In this document: positions 44,209 to 55,900 of the stretch, piece by piece
Numbering within the stretch: position 1 is the stretch's first letter
Layout: each line of letters begins with the position of its first letter
DNA from: Flaccisagitta enflata
Taxonomy: Eukaryota; Chaetognatha; Sagittoidea; Aphragmophora
Reading direction: 5' to 3'
Length of the DNA stretch: 64,000 bases
Assembly (NCBI GenBank): GCA_965153355.1
Contig: OZ231126.1
Span: 104,594,001-104,658,000, forward strand
Notes under the pieces: model-generated
The model's database searches: none
What the model was told of the DNA's origin: nothing
Seen by the model: only the letters and a program-made list of their open reading frames with translations
Made by a program: the position numbers and the translations under genes

Positions 44209-46200
44209 TCAAATGGGAGGACAACTGGAAATGGGTAAAGACAAAAAAGATGGACTGTTATGGTAAATGAACCACTTCTTAGTGTCTGTGGCACCTAGGC
44301 CTTTGGAACATATATTGGCGGGGTTGTCCTTACTTGGCACATGGCGCCATTCAGAAAGGGGGGTCAAAGCTCTAATGCCCTTAATTCTAAAATTTTCGTA
44401 GGTCTTGAAGCGCTTTATAAAGTTAGTGAGCCAGTTGAGTACTGTCAGTGAGTCCGAGAACAAAAAGACGGCATCTAAAACTTCCCCTAAGTCTCTATAC
44501 AAAGTATCGCGCCATTGTGCCGCAATCTTAGCGGCGCATAACTCAAGGCGGGGTATAGAATCATTATGGGGTATTGCTCCCTCAGTTGGATCTAACATCA
44601 TATTGGCTGGGACTACATGCGCTTTTCCTACCAAAAATACCACACTGACCCTATCCTCTGCCCCTCTTTGGTAACGTCTTAAGTATGAGCACATACCATA
44701 ACCCGATCTACTCGCGTTGCAGAAAATGATCAGTTGGGTTATGCTATGCTCCATACCCAGAGGATTAGTCCAGCGTGATATTCTTATTTTCTTAAGGTGA
44801 ACTATGGTCTGCTTCCATTTGTCTACCTCACTTTTTATTTCTTTAGATAAGGCTTGTTTCCAGCGAATGCTAGGGGAACTAATTTTTTGGAAAGATAGTT
44901 TGCCGAGCAAAAGCCATGGTGCCACAAGACCCAAAGGATCGTAAACAAAAGATAACAAATCCTTCTTGGTTTTGATTTCTCCCTCTGCTTTATTTCCAAC
45001 CCGGACATTTATAATATCTTCCTCAAAGCTGTATCCCATTCCCAAAACCTTATCCTCTAGATCTGATTCATTCAAGAATTGTTTAGCGCACGATTCATCA
45101 TAATTGTCATTCATCAAACTCACCAATTCGCTTGGCATGAGTTGAGGTTCTGATTCATCGTCGCCCTCTTCTTCCTCTTCCTCTTCGTCACACTCTGCGT
45201 TTGTCGAAGGGCGAGGATCGCGAGACGCACCAACGGCGCAAAGTGGCTGGGCCCAGCCGCTCTCCTGCCGGTTCTCGTCTTGCGGGTTCCTTTCTGATGG
45301 GTTCCTTTCTGACGGGTTCCTTTCTGAAGTATTCTGAAGACGCGTTTCCTCCAAGATCTCATGAGATGTCGGGTTTGCAAGGTCCGAAGCTCTGCGCATT
45401 TCATCCTGAGAGGTTTGGGAAGAAAGAGAGGGAAGATCGAGATCAGGAAAGTTTGCTTTCCATTTACAGATTTCAAACCCATCACTCTTAAGCACATCTG
45501 TGATCTCTGCCTTAATTCTACGGGCCGTGTCTTTGTCGTCGATCGACTCCAATACATAGCCTCAAGTAAAGCGAGATAAGTTTCCTGACTGATTCTGTCT
45601 TTGCTCCTTTCTGCGTGTAATTTCAAGATAAAGTTAGAGACATTAGGCGAGCTAGTTACTCCAAACATATGACGCAAACTTTCTATCATAATTACACGTG
45701 ACATGGTTTGATCACTCCACCATGGATATCTAAGGGACGATCTATCTCTAGGGTCTAACAGAATTTGATAGAAAAAATTCTTGATGTCCGCCAAAATGGT
45801 GTATCTTTTTTGGCGGAATCTGAGGATCACTTTGATCAATCTATTTAACAAATCTGGACCATTGAAGAGATATTTGTCTAAAAAATTGGGACCGACCCTT
45901 GCAGCCGCGTCCTGACAAATCCGGAATTTTCCGGGTTTGTCAGGCTTAACCACGACATGATTGGGGAGGTAGTAAATGACATGGTCGTTGGGTGCTTCTA
46001 AATTATCAATAATGCGTGCATGCCCCTCGTCCAATGTCATTTGCATTTGAATGAAAGAGCCCTCTCTTAATGTTGGGTTTAGCTCAAATTTTCTTTTTAA
46101 CTTACTATGTCTGTTCATTGTCATGGAAAGAAAATCTTTTGTTCTAAAAAGATCTGCAGTGGGCTGGCAGCCTAGACGCCAGGGCATGGTAATTTCCCAT
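44209..46200 (-). pseudogene. BEL/Pao reverse transcriptase and RNase H, catalytic box deleted
   Basis: 45120-46187 starts with YYLPNHVVVKPDKPGKFRI, then the first catalytic Asp in YTILADIKNFFYQI and the FGVTSSPNVSNF motif. After LLEAMY the sequence should give VDD; instead it passes directly to a different frame reading ESIDDKDTARRIK, which continues as the connection domain and RNase H (44209-45552: SFVYDPLGLVAPW, NASRSGYG, RLELCAAKIA, FSDS). A short deletion thus removed the YVDD box and changed the frame. An acidic and repetitive NPSERNPSERNP stretch is also present. Confidence 0.85.
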
Positions 46201-46203
46201 CTA

Positions 46204-46816
46204 CCGGGTCATCCACCTGAGTTGTTGGATTATGTTAAGCTTTTACTCAAAAATGGTAGCAGTCATGTATTTGAAATTGATCTAGTCTTAAAGAGTATAC
46301 TTTGACGTTTTTTGTATCAAAATTTCATCCATTTTGGTCAAGTAGTTTGTGTTTTAAAAGGGTTTGAAGTAAAACTTCATGTTTTCCCACTGAGCAGATT
46401 TTCCATCAAAATCCAAAGTTTTTCATGATAACATTGCATTTCTTTTTTGAGTAATCTGAGCCATTATTCCAGATAAGCCTTAAATAATGGACGATTCAAA
46501 CAAATCAAATATCTTTTTTTCAATTTATCCTTAATTCAAGACTAATCTGGTCTCTTTGGAGTGATTTTGTGAAAAAATATTGAAAATCAAAGCAAGCAAG
46601 ATTCTTGATTTTCATGAAAAATTTGTGCATGGGGAAAACATCAGCTTTTACTTCAAATCTACGCAATAGACAAACTACTTGACCAAAATGGATGAAATTT
46701 TGATACAAAAAACGTCAAAGTAAACTCTTTAAGACTAGATCAATTTCAAATAAATGACTACTACCATTTTTTAGTAAAAGCTTAACATAATCCGACAACT
46801 CAGGTGGATGACCCGG
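46204..46816. mobile_element. Fold-back MITE, 613 bases, TA target duplication, inside BEL/Pao
   Basis: Ends CCGGGTCATCCACCTGAGT and its complement ACTCAGGTGGATGACCCGG (with small differences), flanked by TA at 46202-46203 and 46817-46818. The arms extend for about 200 bases each, so most of the element is one imperfect palindrome. It sits between protease and reverse transcriptase. Ignoring it and one TA restores a continuous frame in the host element. Confidence 0.88.
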
Positions 46817-46818
46817 TA

Positions 46819-47541
46819 CCTTCTTCTTCTATGAATCTGGCTGTTTTTTGCATTTGAGCTAAACTTTCTTCATCTTCTGCTGATTTGTGAGTCATTTCTT
46901 GAGGAAACAACTCAAAATCTCTACAAATGAAGTCTTGCCTAAAGGCCCTATTTATTAATTTTGAGATGGAAATGGTTTCAGCATTAATATCTAACATATC
47001 ATTGACCTGAATATCATTCTCATCGTCTTCATTGGGGTCATCTGTAATTTTTGGTCCTATTATTGCATGGCCAAATTGGGTTCCTAGGGCTAAAGGCTGA
47101 TCTGAATGAACCTGTACAAATGCGAATTTTGCATCTACAAGTAGTAGCTCACAAATTTTGCAAATGGTTCAAAATATCCTTCCTTCTAACTCACAAGGTT
47201 CTTCAAATGTTCAAATGGTTCTAGGTCTTCCTGTGAGGGTGGTCTTTCCCCTTCAGTGCTTAAGAATCTGCCTATGAGGGCGTTTTCTACTGACAGCTCA
47301 AGGGTATTTTGAAGGTTTGTAACTTTAAAATTGGTTATGTATCTTTTAGAATTTGAGGAATTGTCAAAAGTGTTCAATTTAACATTTATCAATTTTTGGG
47401 GGGCATTTAATTCTGTACAAAGGGATTCTGTGATTGCTGAGGTATTAGCCCCTGTATCGAGAAGCGCATATGTAACCCGTCGCCTACCATTAACATAAGC
47501 TATAACAGGTACAATAGGCCTAGTTGCTCCTCATATGCGGC
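46819..47541 (-). pseudogene. BEL/Pao aspartic protease and linker
   Basis: The catalytic ALLDTGANTS lies at about 47475-47445 (plus coordinates), preceded by a GRRVTY strand. It is followed by the linker towards reverse transcriptase (46819-46997), which reaches the MITE edge. Frames between the pieces are interrupted near 47160-47000. Confidence 0.75.
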
Positions 47542-47547
47542 AAGAAG

Positions 47548-48480
47548 TCAATCGTTGTTCTCGCTTTCGTCCGTCGAATCGTCAGATTCGTTTCCTTTCT
47601 GAGTGTTGTCAACTTTCTGGTTGTTGAATTCTCTATGCATAAGGGTATAATGACGTTTACCCGGGCAGAGATCACAGCCGACTTCAGAAGTGCAATCCCG
47701 GGCCATGTGGCCGCGCTCAAAGCATTTGTTACACATTCCATTCGCTTTCAAAACAGTGAATCGTTCCGGTTGGGTTAAAGCAACAAACTTTTTACAATCC
47801 TTAAGCACATGGTATTTGGACATCATACAACACGGGCACGACCAGTTACCTGCAGCGTTGTTGGTAGGAGCTGTGTTGGTGTTGCTGTTGTTGTGTCCCT
47901 GATTGTTGCTCTGAGGATTGGCGTTGTTGTTTTGTTGATTCGCGAAGCCGAAGGTTTGTGTAGGGCCGTTGGAATTGTTCATTCCTCCTCCTCTATTGCC
48001 TTGGTAATAATTACGCCAATTGTCCGGGTGGCTGTTGGTGACTGCGATTGCAGCCTCTTTGTTGGTGTTGGTTGGAGGGGACGAGGTGTTGTCTTGAGGT
48101 GAGGGAGTGTTGGCTGACTCGGTGGTGTTATTTGCCTTTGCTCCTCCCCTCCCTCTTCGTCTTCCTCCTCCTCCTCCTCCTCCTCCTCCTTTGGCGCCGC
48201 CGGCATCGGCGGCTTTCGAGGAAGAGACGGTGTCGATTTTCATGACGCGAGGATTGTTCTTTGGTTTCTTATTCTCCGACTCCTTTTCTCCGCTGATCAA
48301 GGAATTTTCATCCCGTATCAAATTCTGTGAACGGAGAAAAAGAAGAAAGTCGGAAAATTGAGGTTCAGGTTCAAAATTATCGGGATTCATGGCCATCATC
48401 TTTTTAGTTCTCTCAACTGCCCATCTTTGCTGTACAAAGGGTACTTTTTTGCAAATAATTTCTACTACTTCACTTGTTTA
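47548..48480 (-). CDS. BEL/Pao Gag C-terminal part with zinc knuckles
   Basis: The frame (47548-48399, with open reading to about 48478) has a short conserved block (QFSDFLLFLRSQN), a Gly/Arg-rich segment coded by GGA/GGC repeats, an Asn/Gln-rich stretch, then three Cys-rich motifs: CPCCMMSKYHVLKDC, CNKCFERGHMARDC (a CCHC knuckle) and CDLCPGKRHYTLMH. This trio is typical of BEL/Pao Gag. The function is RNA packaging. The N-terminal half is missing. Confidence 0.85.
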
Positions 48481-48484
48481 AGGT

Positions 48485-49190
48485 TCTCACGTTTTGATGC
48501 CGACGCGAGCTCGACAACACGAGGGCGAATACGGCGGACACGGTGACGTCGACATCAAGAAGCGAGAAGTTTATAAAACGGAGAAAAAAACTGACGTATT
48601 TTGGATGTTACATGAATTTAATAGCAAAACAAACATTAGATTTAAACGATCCTGTGTTACCTTACTGAAGACGAATATTAAAAGGATCCCTTTCATACGG
48701 AAAACCGTGAATCAAAAACAGTCAAAGCTGAAAGGAAACCTTCTCTTTCGAAAGGAGAAAAGAAAAAAAAATCGCTCGTTAAACTCGTGAAAACGTGAAA
48801 GATAGCGTTGCTCTTCAAAACAAAAAATGCGGGTTAACTAGGCGTCATCTAAAGGAGCTCTTGCGACAGGATGCCTACACACCCAGCGGACGGCACTCAA
48901 TAGGACTACACACAGGACAGCACACTACAGGCTTTGTGTATCCGTATCCTCTATTTACTTCCATGAACTGCCTGTAGGCAACCGCAACCTGTAGGCCGCC
49001 CCCTCTGAAGATATGGAAATCGACATTGACAGTAACTGGAATGACTAGCATGACCTAATTAACTATGTCACATAACAATGATTAATCTACCTGTTTGACC
49101 ATTTCTATCCAACGACAGGCTTCGCGTACTGGTTATCCCCGGAGGCTACGCTGTTTTGAGAGATGGGAAAAGGTCTGAATGAAAACAGTT
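48485..49190. other. No supported feature
   Basis: GC-balanced DNA with short frames only. If a BEL 5' LTR remnant is here, I cannot show it. Confidence 0.4.
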
Positions 49191-49405
49191 GACCCCGTGA
49201 CCTAATTAGGTCATTAACTAATTGATTAATGACCTAGTTAATGACCTCCTTAATTGTCCTAATGACTCTGCTAATTGCCCTTACTGACCCCACTAATTGC
49301 CCTTAATGACCCCCTAATTGTCCTTGACCTACTTAATGTGACCTTATTCCTGTGACCTGTTTGACCTAATTGTGTAATGTTGGCTAATGGTTGGCTAATT
49401 GTTGC
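49190..49405. repeat. Degenerate TGACCTAATTG-type repeat
   Basis: More than ten imperfect copies of ATGACCYNNTAATTG with variable spacing, passing into GGCTAATTGTTG repeats. Confidence 0.75.
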
Positions 49406-49415
49406 TTAATTGTTA

Positions 49416-49476
49416 GCAGTGGAGGAATGCCCAGGCAATGCAATGGTACATTCCATTGGCTGGGTATTCCCACTGC
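49416..49476. repeat. 61-base near-perfect palindrome
   Basis: GCAGTGG(A)GGAATGCCCAG at the left is mirrored by CTGGGTATTCCCACTGC at the right, with CAATGCAATG facing CATTCCATTG in the centre. The stem is about 28 bases with a few mismatches and a minimal loop. Confidence 0.85.
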
Positions 49477-49533
49477 GTTTTACAGTAAGTAGAGAGAGAC
49501 GGAGAGAATAGAAAATGGTCTTTGCTTATATTT

Positions 49534-50350
<817 letters not shown>

Positions 50351-50371
50351 ACAGAAGTACAATTTTTTGGT

Positions 50372-50503
50372 TTTTAGTTATTGCCACACAACTCTACAAG
50401 AGATTTTGTCGGTTTGTCCGTTGGTCCGTCGGTCTGTCATGAAAGAGTTGAAAGTGTGCCCCTGCCCATCCATCGCAACAATATTGTAACCCCATGTTAC
50501 TTG
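50372..50503 (+). mobile_element. Diverged HSE copy
   Basis: Degenerate start AGTTATTGCCACACAACT, CTACAAGAG, GTCCGTTGGTCC tract and AAGTGTGCCCCTGCCCATCC; the terminal hairpin is eroded. Confidence 0.7.
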
Positions 50504-50889
50504 TTTTTTGAATCACAAGGATGAAAAAAAGTTGCTTCCTAGTGTGAAATGCGATTTCCGCTCATGAGCTGTTCTTTGTTGTTTTTTTTTGCTTCCCATA
50601 ACGGTTTTCACCGGATGACCAGGAAGGGTTGACGATGGGAAGAGGATATGTGATGTTGATTAGAGAAATCGATAGGGTAAGGATGAGCAAGGATGAGTAA
50701 GGTGACAGATGTAGAGGAGGAGGAAGTGAATTTGAGTAAGAGCAGGGGAGGGGGAAGGAAAAACGCAATAGTCATTTCTCAGATTTGTTTTTCATCGCTC
50801 ATCAACCTTTTTCCTTGGATTACAAGCATTTCTTTGCAATAACGTTTGTGAATGATGATTTCTTTCTATTACATCATTGCTCTACCATC

Positions 50890-52510
50890 CATCATTTCCC
50901 TTTATCTTTTTGGATTACTGTGTTTATTCTACCACGATCATTTTTAACACTTTTTAGTCGTATGCTACGCGACTCAACACCCGGCTTTGTCGGTCGGTCT
51001 GTCGGTCCGTCCGTCCGTCCATCTGTCCGTTGGTCCATCCGTTGGTTCATCCGTTGGTTTGTTTTATCTTCTTGGAATACTGTGTTTATTCTACCACGAA
51101 CATTTTTAATACTTTTTAGTTGCGGACACGCAACTCTATAAGAGGCTTTGTCCGTCCGTCGGTCGGTTGGTTGGTTGGTCGGTCGGTTGGTTGGTCCGTC
51201 ACGCTCGAGTTGAAAAGTGAGAAAATGCGTATTTCCACCCCTGCCCACCCGTCCGCAATTGATGGCCGTGTATCCGGCCATGTTTAGTTGTATGCTACGT
51301 GACTCAACACCCGGCTTTGTCGGTCGGTCGGTTGGTTGGTCCATTGCTCCGTCCGTCCGTTGCTCCATCCGTTGGTCCGTCCATTGGTTTGTTTTATCTT
51401 CCTGGATTACTGTGTTTATTCTACTGCGAACATCTTTAATACTTTTTAGTCACATGCTATGCGACTCTACACCTGGCTTTGTCTGTCTGTCCATTGGTCC
51501 GTCTGTCCATTGGTCCCTCCATTGGTTTGTCCATTGCTTCGTTTTATCTTTTTGGATTACTGTGTTTATTCTACCGCAAACATTTTTGATACTTTTTTAG
51601 TCACATGCTACGTGACTCTATAACTGGCTTTGTCTGTCTGTTCTTTGGTCAGTCCGTCCATTGGTCCATCCGTTGGTTCGTCCATTGGTTCGTTTTATCT
51701 TTTTGGAATACTGGGTTCATTCTACCACAATCATTTTAAGTTCTTTTTAGTCGTATGCTACGCGACTCAACACCCGGCTTTGTCTGTCTGTCTGTTGGTC
51801 CGTCCGTCCGTTGGTCCATCCGTTGGTTCGTCCATTGGTTCATTTTATCTTTTTGGAATACTGTGTTCATTCTACCACAATCATTTTAAGTACTTTTTAG
51901 TCGTATGCTACGCGACTAAACACCCGGCTTTGTCATTTGGTCCATTGGTCCGTCCGTCCGTTGGTCCATCCGTTGGTTCTTCCATTGGTTCGTTTAATCT
52001 TTTTGGAATACTGTGTTCATTCTACCACGATCGTTTTAAGTACTTTTTAGTCGTATGCTACGCGACTCAACACCCGGCTTTGTTGTTCGGTCCGTTGGTC
52101 CATCGGTTCATCGGTCAGTCCGTCGGTCCGTCCGTCGGTCCGTCCGTCATTCCATCCATTACACATTACTTTTTTTCGGTTTTTGCGTACTTTGGCCTCA
52201 CTGCTCCTGCCCAATGATTAACTGACCTCAAATATGACCCCCGCCCACCCGCATGTGACTGGGGTAGCCATGTATCTGGTCTTGTTTAGTCGCATGCTAC
52301 GCGACTAAACACCCGGCTTTGTCAGTCAGTCTGTTGGTCCGTCCGTTGGTCAGTCCGTCAGTCCGTTTGTCGGTTTGTCCATCACACTTTACTTTTTTTG
52401 GTTTTTGCATACTTTGACCTCACTGCTCCTGCCCAAGTTATCAAATGACTTCAAATATGGCCCCTACCCACCTGCGCGAGATTGGGGTAGCCATGTATCC
52501 AGCCTCATCT
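50890..52510 (+). mobile_element. Tandem array of HSE copies, nine starts
   Basis: Starts (TTTTTAGTCGTATGCTACG type) at about 50951, 51111, 51282, 51443, 51594, 51746, 51893, 52042 and 52286. Seven units are about 147-172 bases and carry only the 5' half joined to a spacer TTTTGGAATACTGTGTTTATTCTACCAC-like segment (given by its key words TACTGTGTTTATTC). The second (51111-51284) is a complete AGTTGCG-subfamily copy. The last two are complete AGTCGCG-subfamily copies with terminal hairpins. The array lies directly left of the virus-like unit. Confidence 0.85.
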
Positions 52511-52519
52511 TTTTTACCC

Positions 52520-52870
52520 CCTGTTTTTCACAGCTTTCCATTTGTTTATTTACATTATTCATTATGGGTCGCTTGCTCTGTTTGTTCGCTTGCACCGTTC
52601 ACTATCTAATTCATCTCTAGGTCCATACGGTTTTAAGTGGCATAAGTGTAATTCCAATTGTTGATTTGCAATATATTGCTCATCCATTTTATCAATTTTT
52701 CATTTCTATTGTTTACAGAAGTTTACTATTACATATTCTTATGAAAAAGTCATTGAAAGTGCTCTTAAATCCATTAAATTGATATTTGAGGGCATTTTCA
52801 AAAAGTACCGCTCAAAACGAGCTATGCCATTGGTTTACCTGACATTCAAATGTTGGCTGCTCTTCATGGG
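52520..52870. other. Spacer between the HSE array and the virus-like unit
   Basis: AT-rich DNA with no supported feature. The left terminal repeat of the virus-like unit might lie here, but its partner is outside the window, so it cannot be recognised. Confidence 0.4.
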
Positions 52871-52876
52871 GGTTGA

Positions 52877-52910
52877 TATAAAATCATTCTTCATGTAAAA
52901 TCTATCATTC
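52877..52910 (+). promoter_or_regulatory. TATA box and initiator before DNA polymerase B
   Basis: TATAAA at 52877-52882 and TCATTC at 52905-52910, which fits the arthropod initiator TCAKTY. The distance from TATA to the initiator A is 30 bases, the normal value. The ATG follows at 52914, so the leader would be only about 7 bases. Function is inferred from spacing. Confidence 0.5.
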
Positions 52911-52913
52911 AAG

Positions 52914-55900
52914 ATGAAGCGCCCTGGAGAAAACAACTTTGGGGATCAAAAAAAACCCAAAAATATTTGCTCCTCAGAGGAAGATCCTAATATTTTGGAA
53001 GACTCTTTAGACGAAGAAGGTTTGGTTCAGCCTCCAATAAACACTTCACCTGTGCTCATATCTCCTACTCCATATCAACATTCAAGCCTTTGGCGTCCCT
53101 GGGTAACTCCTCAACCTCCTCAACCTTCCCAACCTTCAAGCCATGAAACGCCACAAACCTCTCGCCAACAAGTTTTTGCTTCTACTTCAAATGCTTCTCC
53201 TTCCTTGAATCAACCTCCAAGTCCTTGGCGCCCCTGGTTATTCCCATCCTTGAACCAATCTCTAAGTCTTTGGCGCCCCTGGACATCCTCCCTTCCTTCA
53301 AGCTCAGCTCAACCCTCCCGCCAGCCAACTCAAGAAGATCAAGTAACTCAAGAGGAACAACCTTCTTTGAATCAGCCTCCAAGCCATCCAATATCTCCTC
53401 AGCCTTTAAGTAATGAAATCCCGCAGTCTACTGACCAACATGTTCAAGAAGATGCTTCAATCCAAAGAGTTTCTCACCCTGGAACCTCTGCATTGCCAGA
53501 TGAAGCCCCGAGATTGGTAGATTATGATGTAGGAGATAGCGATGAAGAGAGCATCCAGTATCCAGAAACTGCTCCATTTACTCCTGCCTTTGATTTCACT
53601 CATCAAGTGGGTGGAGCCGTTACCACCAGATCTATGACCAACTCTGCTCAACCTTTGGTGCCGCCTACCTCAACTCCTCCACAACTGCCTACCTCAACCC
53701 CTTTGCAGCCATCTACTTCAACTCCCCAAAAAGCGCCTACTTCTACCCCTCCACAGCTGCAGCCACTGCTACTGCCGCAGCAGCCGCCTCAACCACAGCC
53801 TCAACCTTCAACTGATGACGATGATTGGATGAATGTGCCCCCAGGACCTTCACATTGGATTCCTCCCTCAAATGACGCTACACCATCCAATGACGCTGAC
53901 CAAAGGTCGTCTAACCCTCCCGACAGACCGCCAAGAATGGTGGACACAGATGGAGAAGAGAGTGACGAGGAAGATGATGGAGATCAACATGACAATTTGC
54001 AAAACGAAAGGCGGTCAAGACAATTGGACACATATTTGTTCGAATATGACAGCTCTCCACCAAAAATCTTCAAAAAGCAGTCTGCCAAAAGCTTCAAAGC
54101 CAAGCCGATCAATGGTACATCAAATTATGAAAATGAGGTGGAAAATTTTCATACTCAGCTGACACCATTTTTGGAAAGGGAAAGACGGGCTCATTATCCA
54201 CGAGGAATGAAGGTCCATATTGGCGCCAAAGTAACGTTTCTTGTCATCAAAAATGGCGCTGTTGTCGATACTCCAAGCTTTCTCTACACTACCAAATCTC
54301 GCACTGTTTTACGCGATGATGATGTGCATGAAGTTATGGGTCCCACTATGTCACGTCTCATTGAGCAGATTGCTGATCAGCAGGAACGTGGCTCGGGATT
54401 TGTTTTTCAACAAGTGGATTATTTCCACATCACTTTGGCCCGCTATACTCCAATCAAGGGTGGTCGTTGGATTCCTTCTCCGCCATGGCTTAGTCGGAAA
54501 AAAGCGACTGTAAACATTCAATCAACTGACGACAGATGCATTCTGGATTGCATCAATGCGCAGTTGCACCCTGCTGGTGCAAATCCTCATCGTTCTGCTC
54601 ACTACAAAGAATTCCGCAAAGATATCCATGTGGATGGAGTCAACTTCCCAGCTGGGAATCGCGACATTGATAGGATCGAAAAATTGAATCCACAGTTTTC
54701 GATCAATGTTTATGCTTATGAGTTGATCGGCAAAAAGGGCAAGCGTCAAAAAGTTCTGTTTTACCCATATCGCATCAGCAAGAATCGCGGTCCCGACAAG
54801 ACCATCACCAACTTGCTCTTGATGGAAGAAGGGGATGTGCGTCATTTCGCGCTGATTCGCGATTTGGCAAAGTTGACGCGCTCAGCCAATTCCAAGAATA
54901 CACGAAAGACCTACTGCTGTCCGTATTGTCTCCAGCACTTCAAATTTCAAAAATTGCTGGATGAGCATAATCCCTTGTGTGAGCAGTTCAAGCCCATGAC
55001 ATCACGTTTCCCGACCAAAGGGAAAGACGACATCATGAAGTTTAAATCCTTCGAGAAGCAGTTTCCTGCTGATTACTGGCTGGTCTTCGATTTTGAGACG
55101 AAGGAAGTGTTACGTGAAGGAGTGGATCGACCACCAGAGTGTCCGTTGCCGCCTGAAGTGCCCAAGAAGTATCCATGGATCATCTATCCTAGCCAAGCCC
55201 AACATGCTCAGAATTGTCAAATTTGCACGACTATGAAGCCGTGCCCGAAGATTTCCCAGTCAACGCTCAATCATGCTCGTTTGGAACCTTTTTCCTTTGG
55301 CTTCAAATTGGTGAGCAGTAAAGGTCCCGAGCATGATTTCCCGCTGCGGACCTACCAAGGACCCGACGCGTCAAAGGTCTTTCTCAAAATGTTGAAGGAG
55401 GACATGAAGGCGGTTAACAAAATATTGAACCGCAACGTACCTCTGCGGATGACGGCAGAGGATTGGCGTCGACACAATCGGAGCACTCATTGTACTGTGT
55501 GCCGCCAGAAGTATACAAAGGAGAACTACAAGGTCAAGGACCATGACCATCAAACTGGTCGTTACAGGTAATTTTTGTGATGATATCTGAGTGGTATGGG
55601 TCCTGCTATTCTTGTCGCTCATCAACTTTTTCCTTTTCTTAGGCAACCGGCTTGTAATCGATGCAATTTGGCGTGGAAGTTGACCTCGATCAACGCATTT
55701 GCGCACAATATGAGTGGGTATGTCTCAGTTTTATGTGTTGTATTCCCATGAAGTGAATCAATGGATGTGTTGATGCATTTTTGACCTTTTCTTGTCATCA
55801 GGTTTGATGGACATCTTGTCCTTTTGGGGGTTGCATCGGACGAGGTCGAAATCAAACGAATTGATAATGTGATCGCCAAAAATTCCGAAGAATTTGTGTC

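Larger units (their letters stand above)
42489..48484 (-). mobile_element. BEL/Pao retrotransposon, 5' truncated and broken
   Basis: Minus-strand order Gag, protease, reverse transcriptase, RNase H, integrase, typical of BEL/Pao. The Gag frame is closed by a stop at about 48480, so the N-terminus and 5' LTR are not seen; no LTR pair could be matched by eye. Breaks: a MITE at 46204-46816, a small deletion removing the YVDD box, a frame break in the integrase zinc region, and the Penelope-like insertion in the 3' part. The copy cannot move by itself. Confidence 0.88.

Noticed and set aside
48485-49190. Possible 5' LTR of the BEL/Pao element
   Set aside because: No stretch matched the sequence beyond the integrase gene, so an LTR cannot be supported.
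51217-52217. Plus-strand frames of 127 and 195 codons with repeated VGPSVGSSIGSF-like segments
   Set aside because: They lie entirely inside the HSE tandem array and reflect its 150-base period and GTCC tracts.
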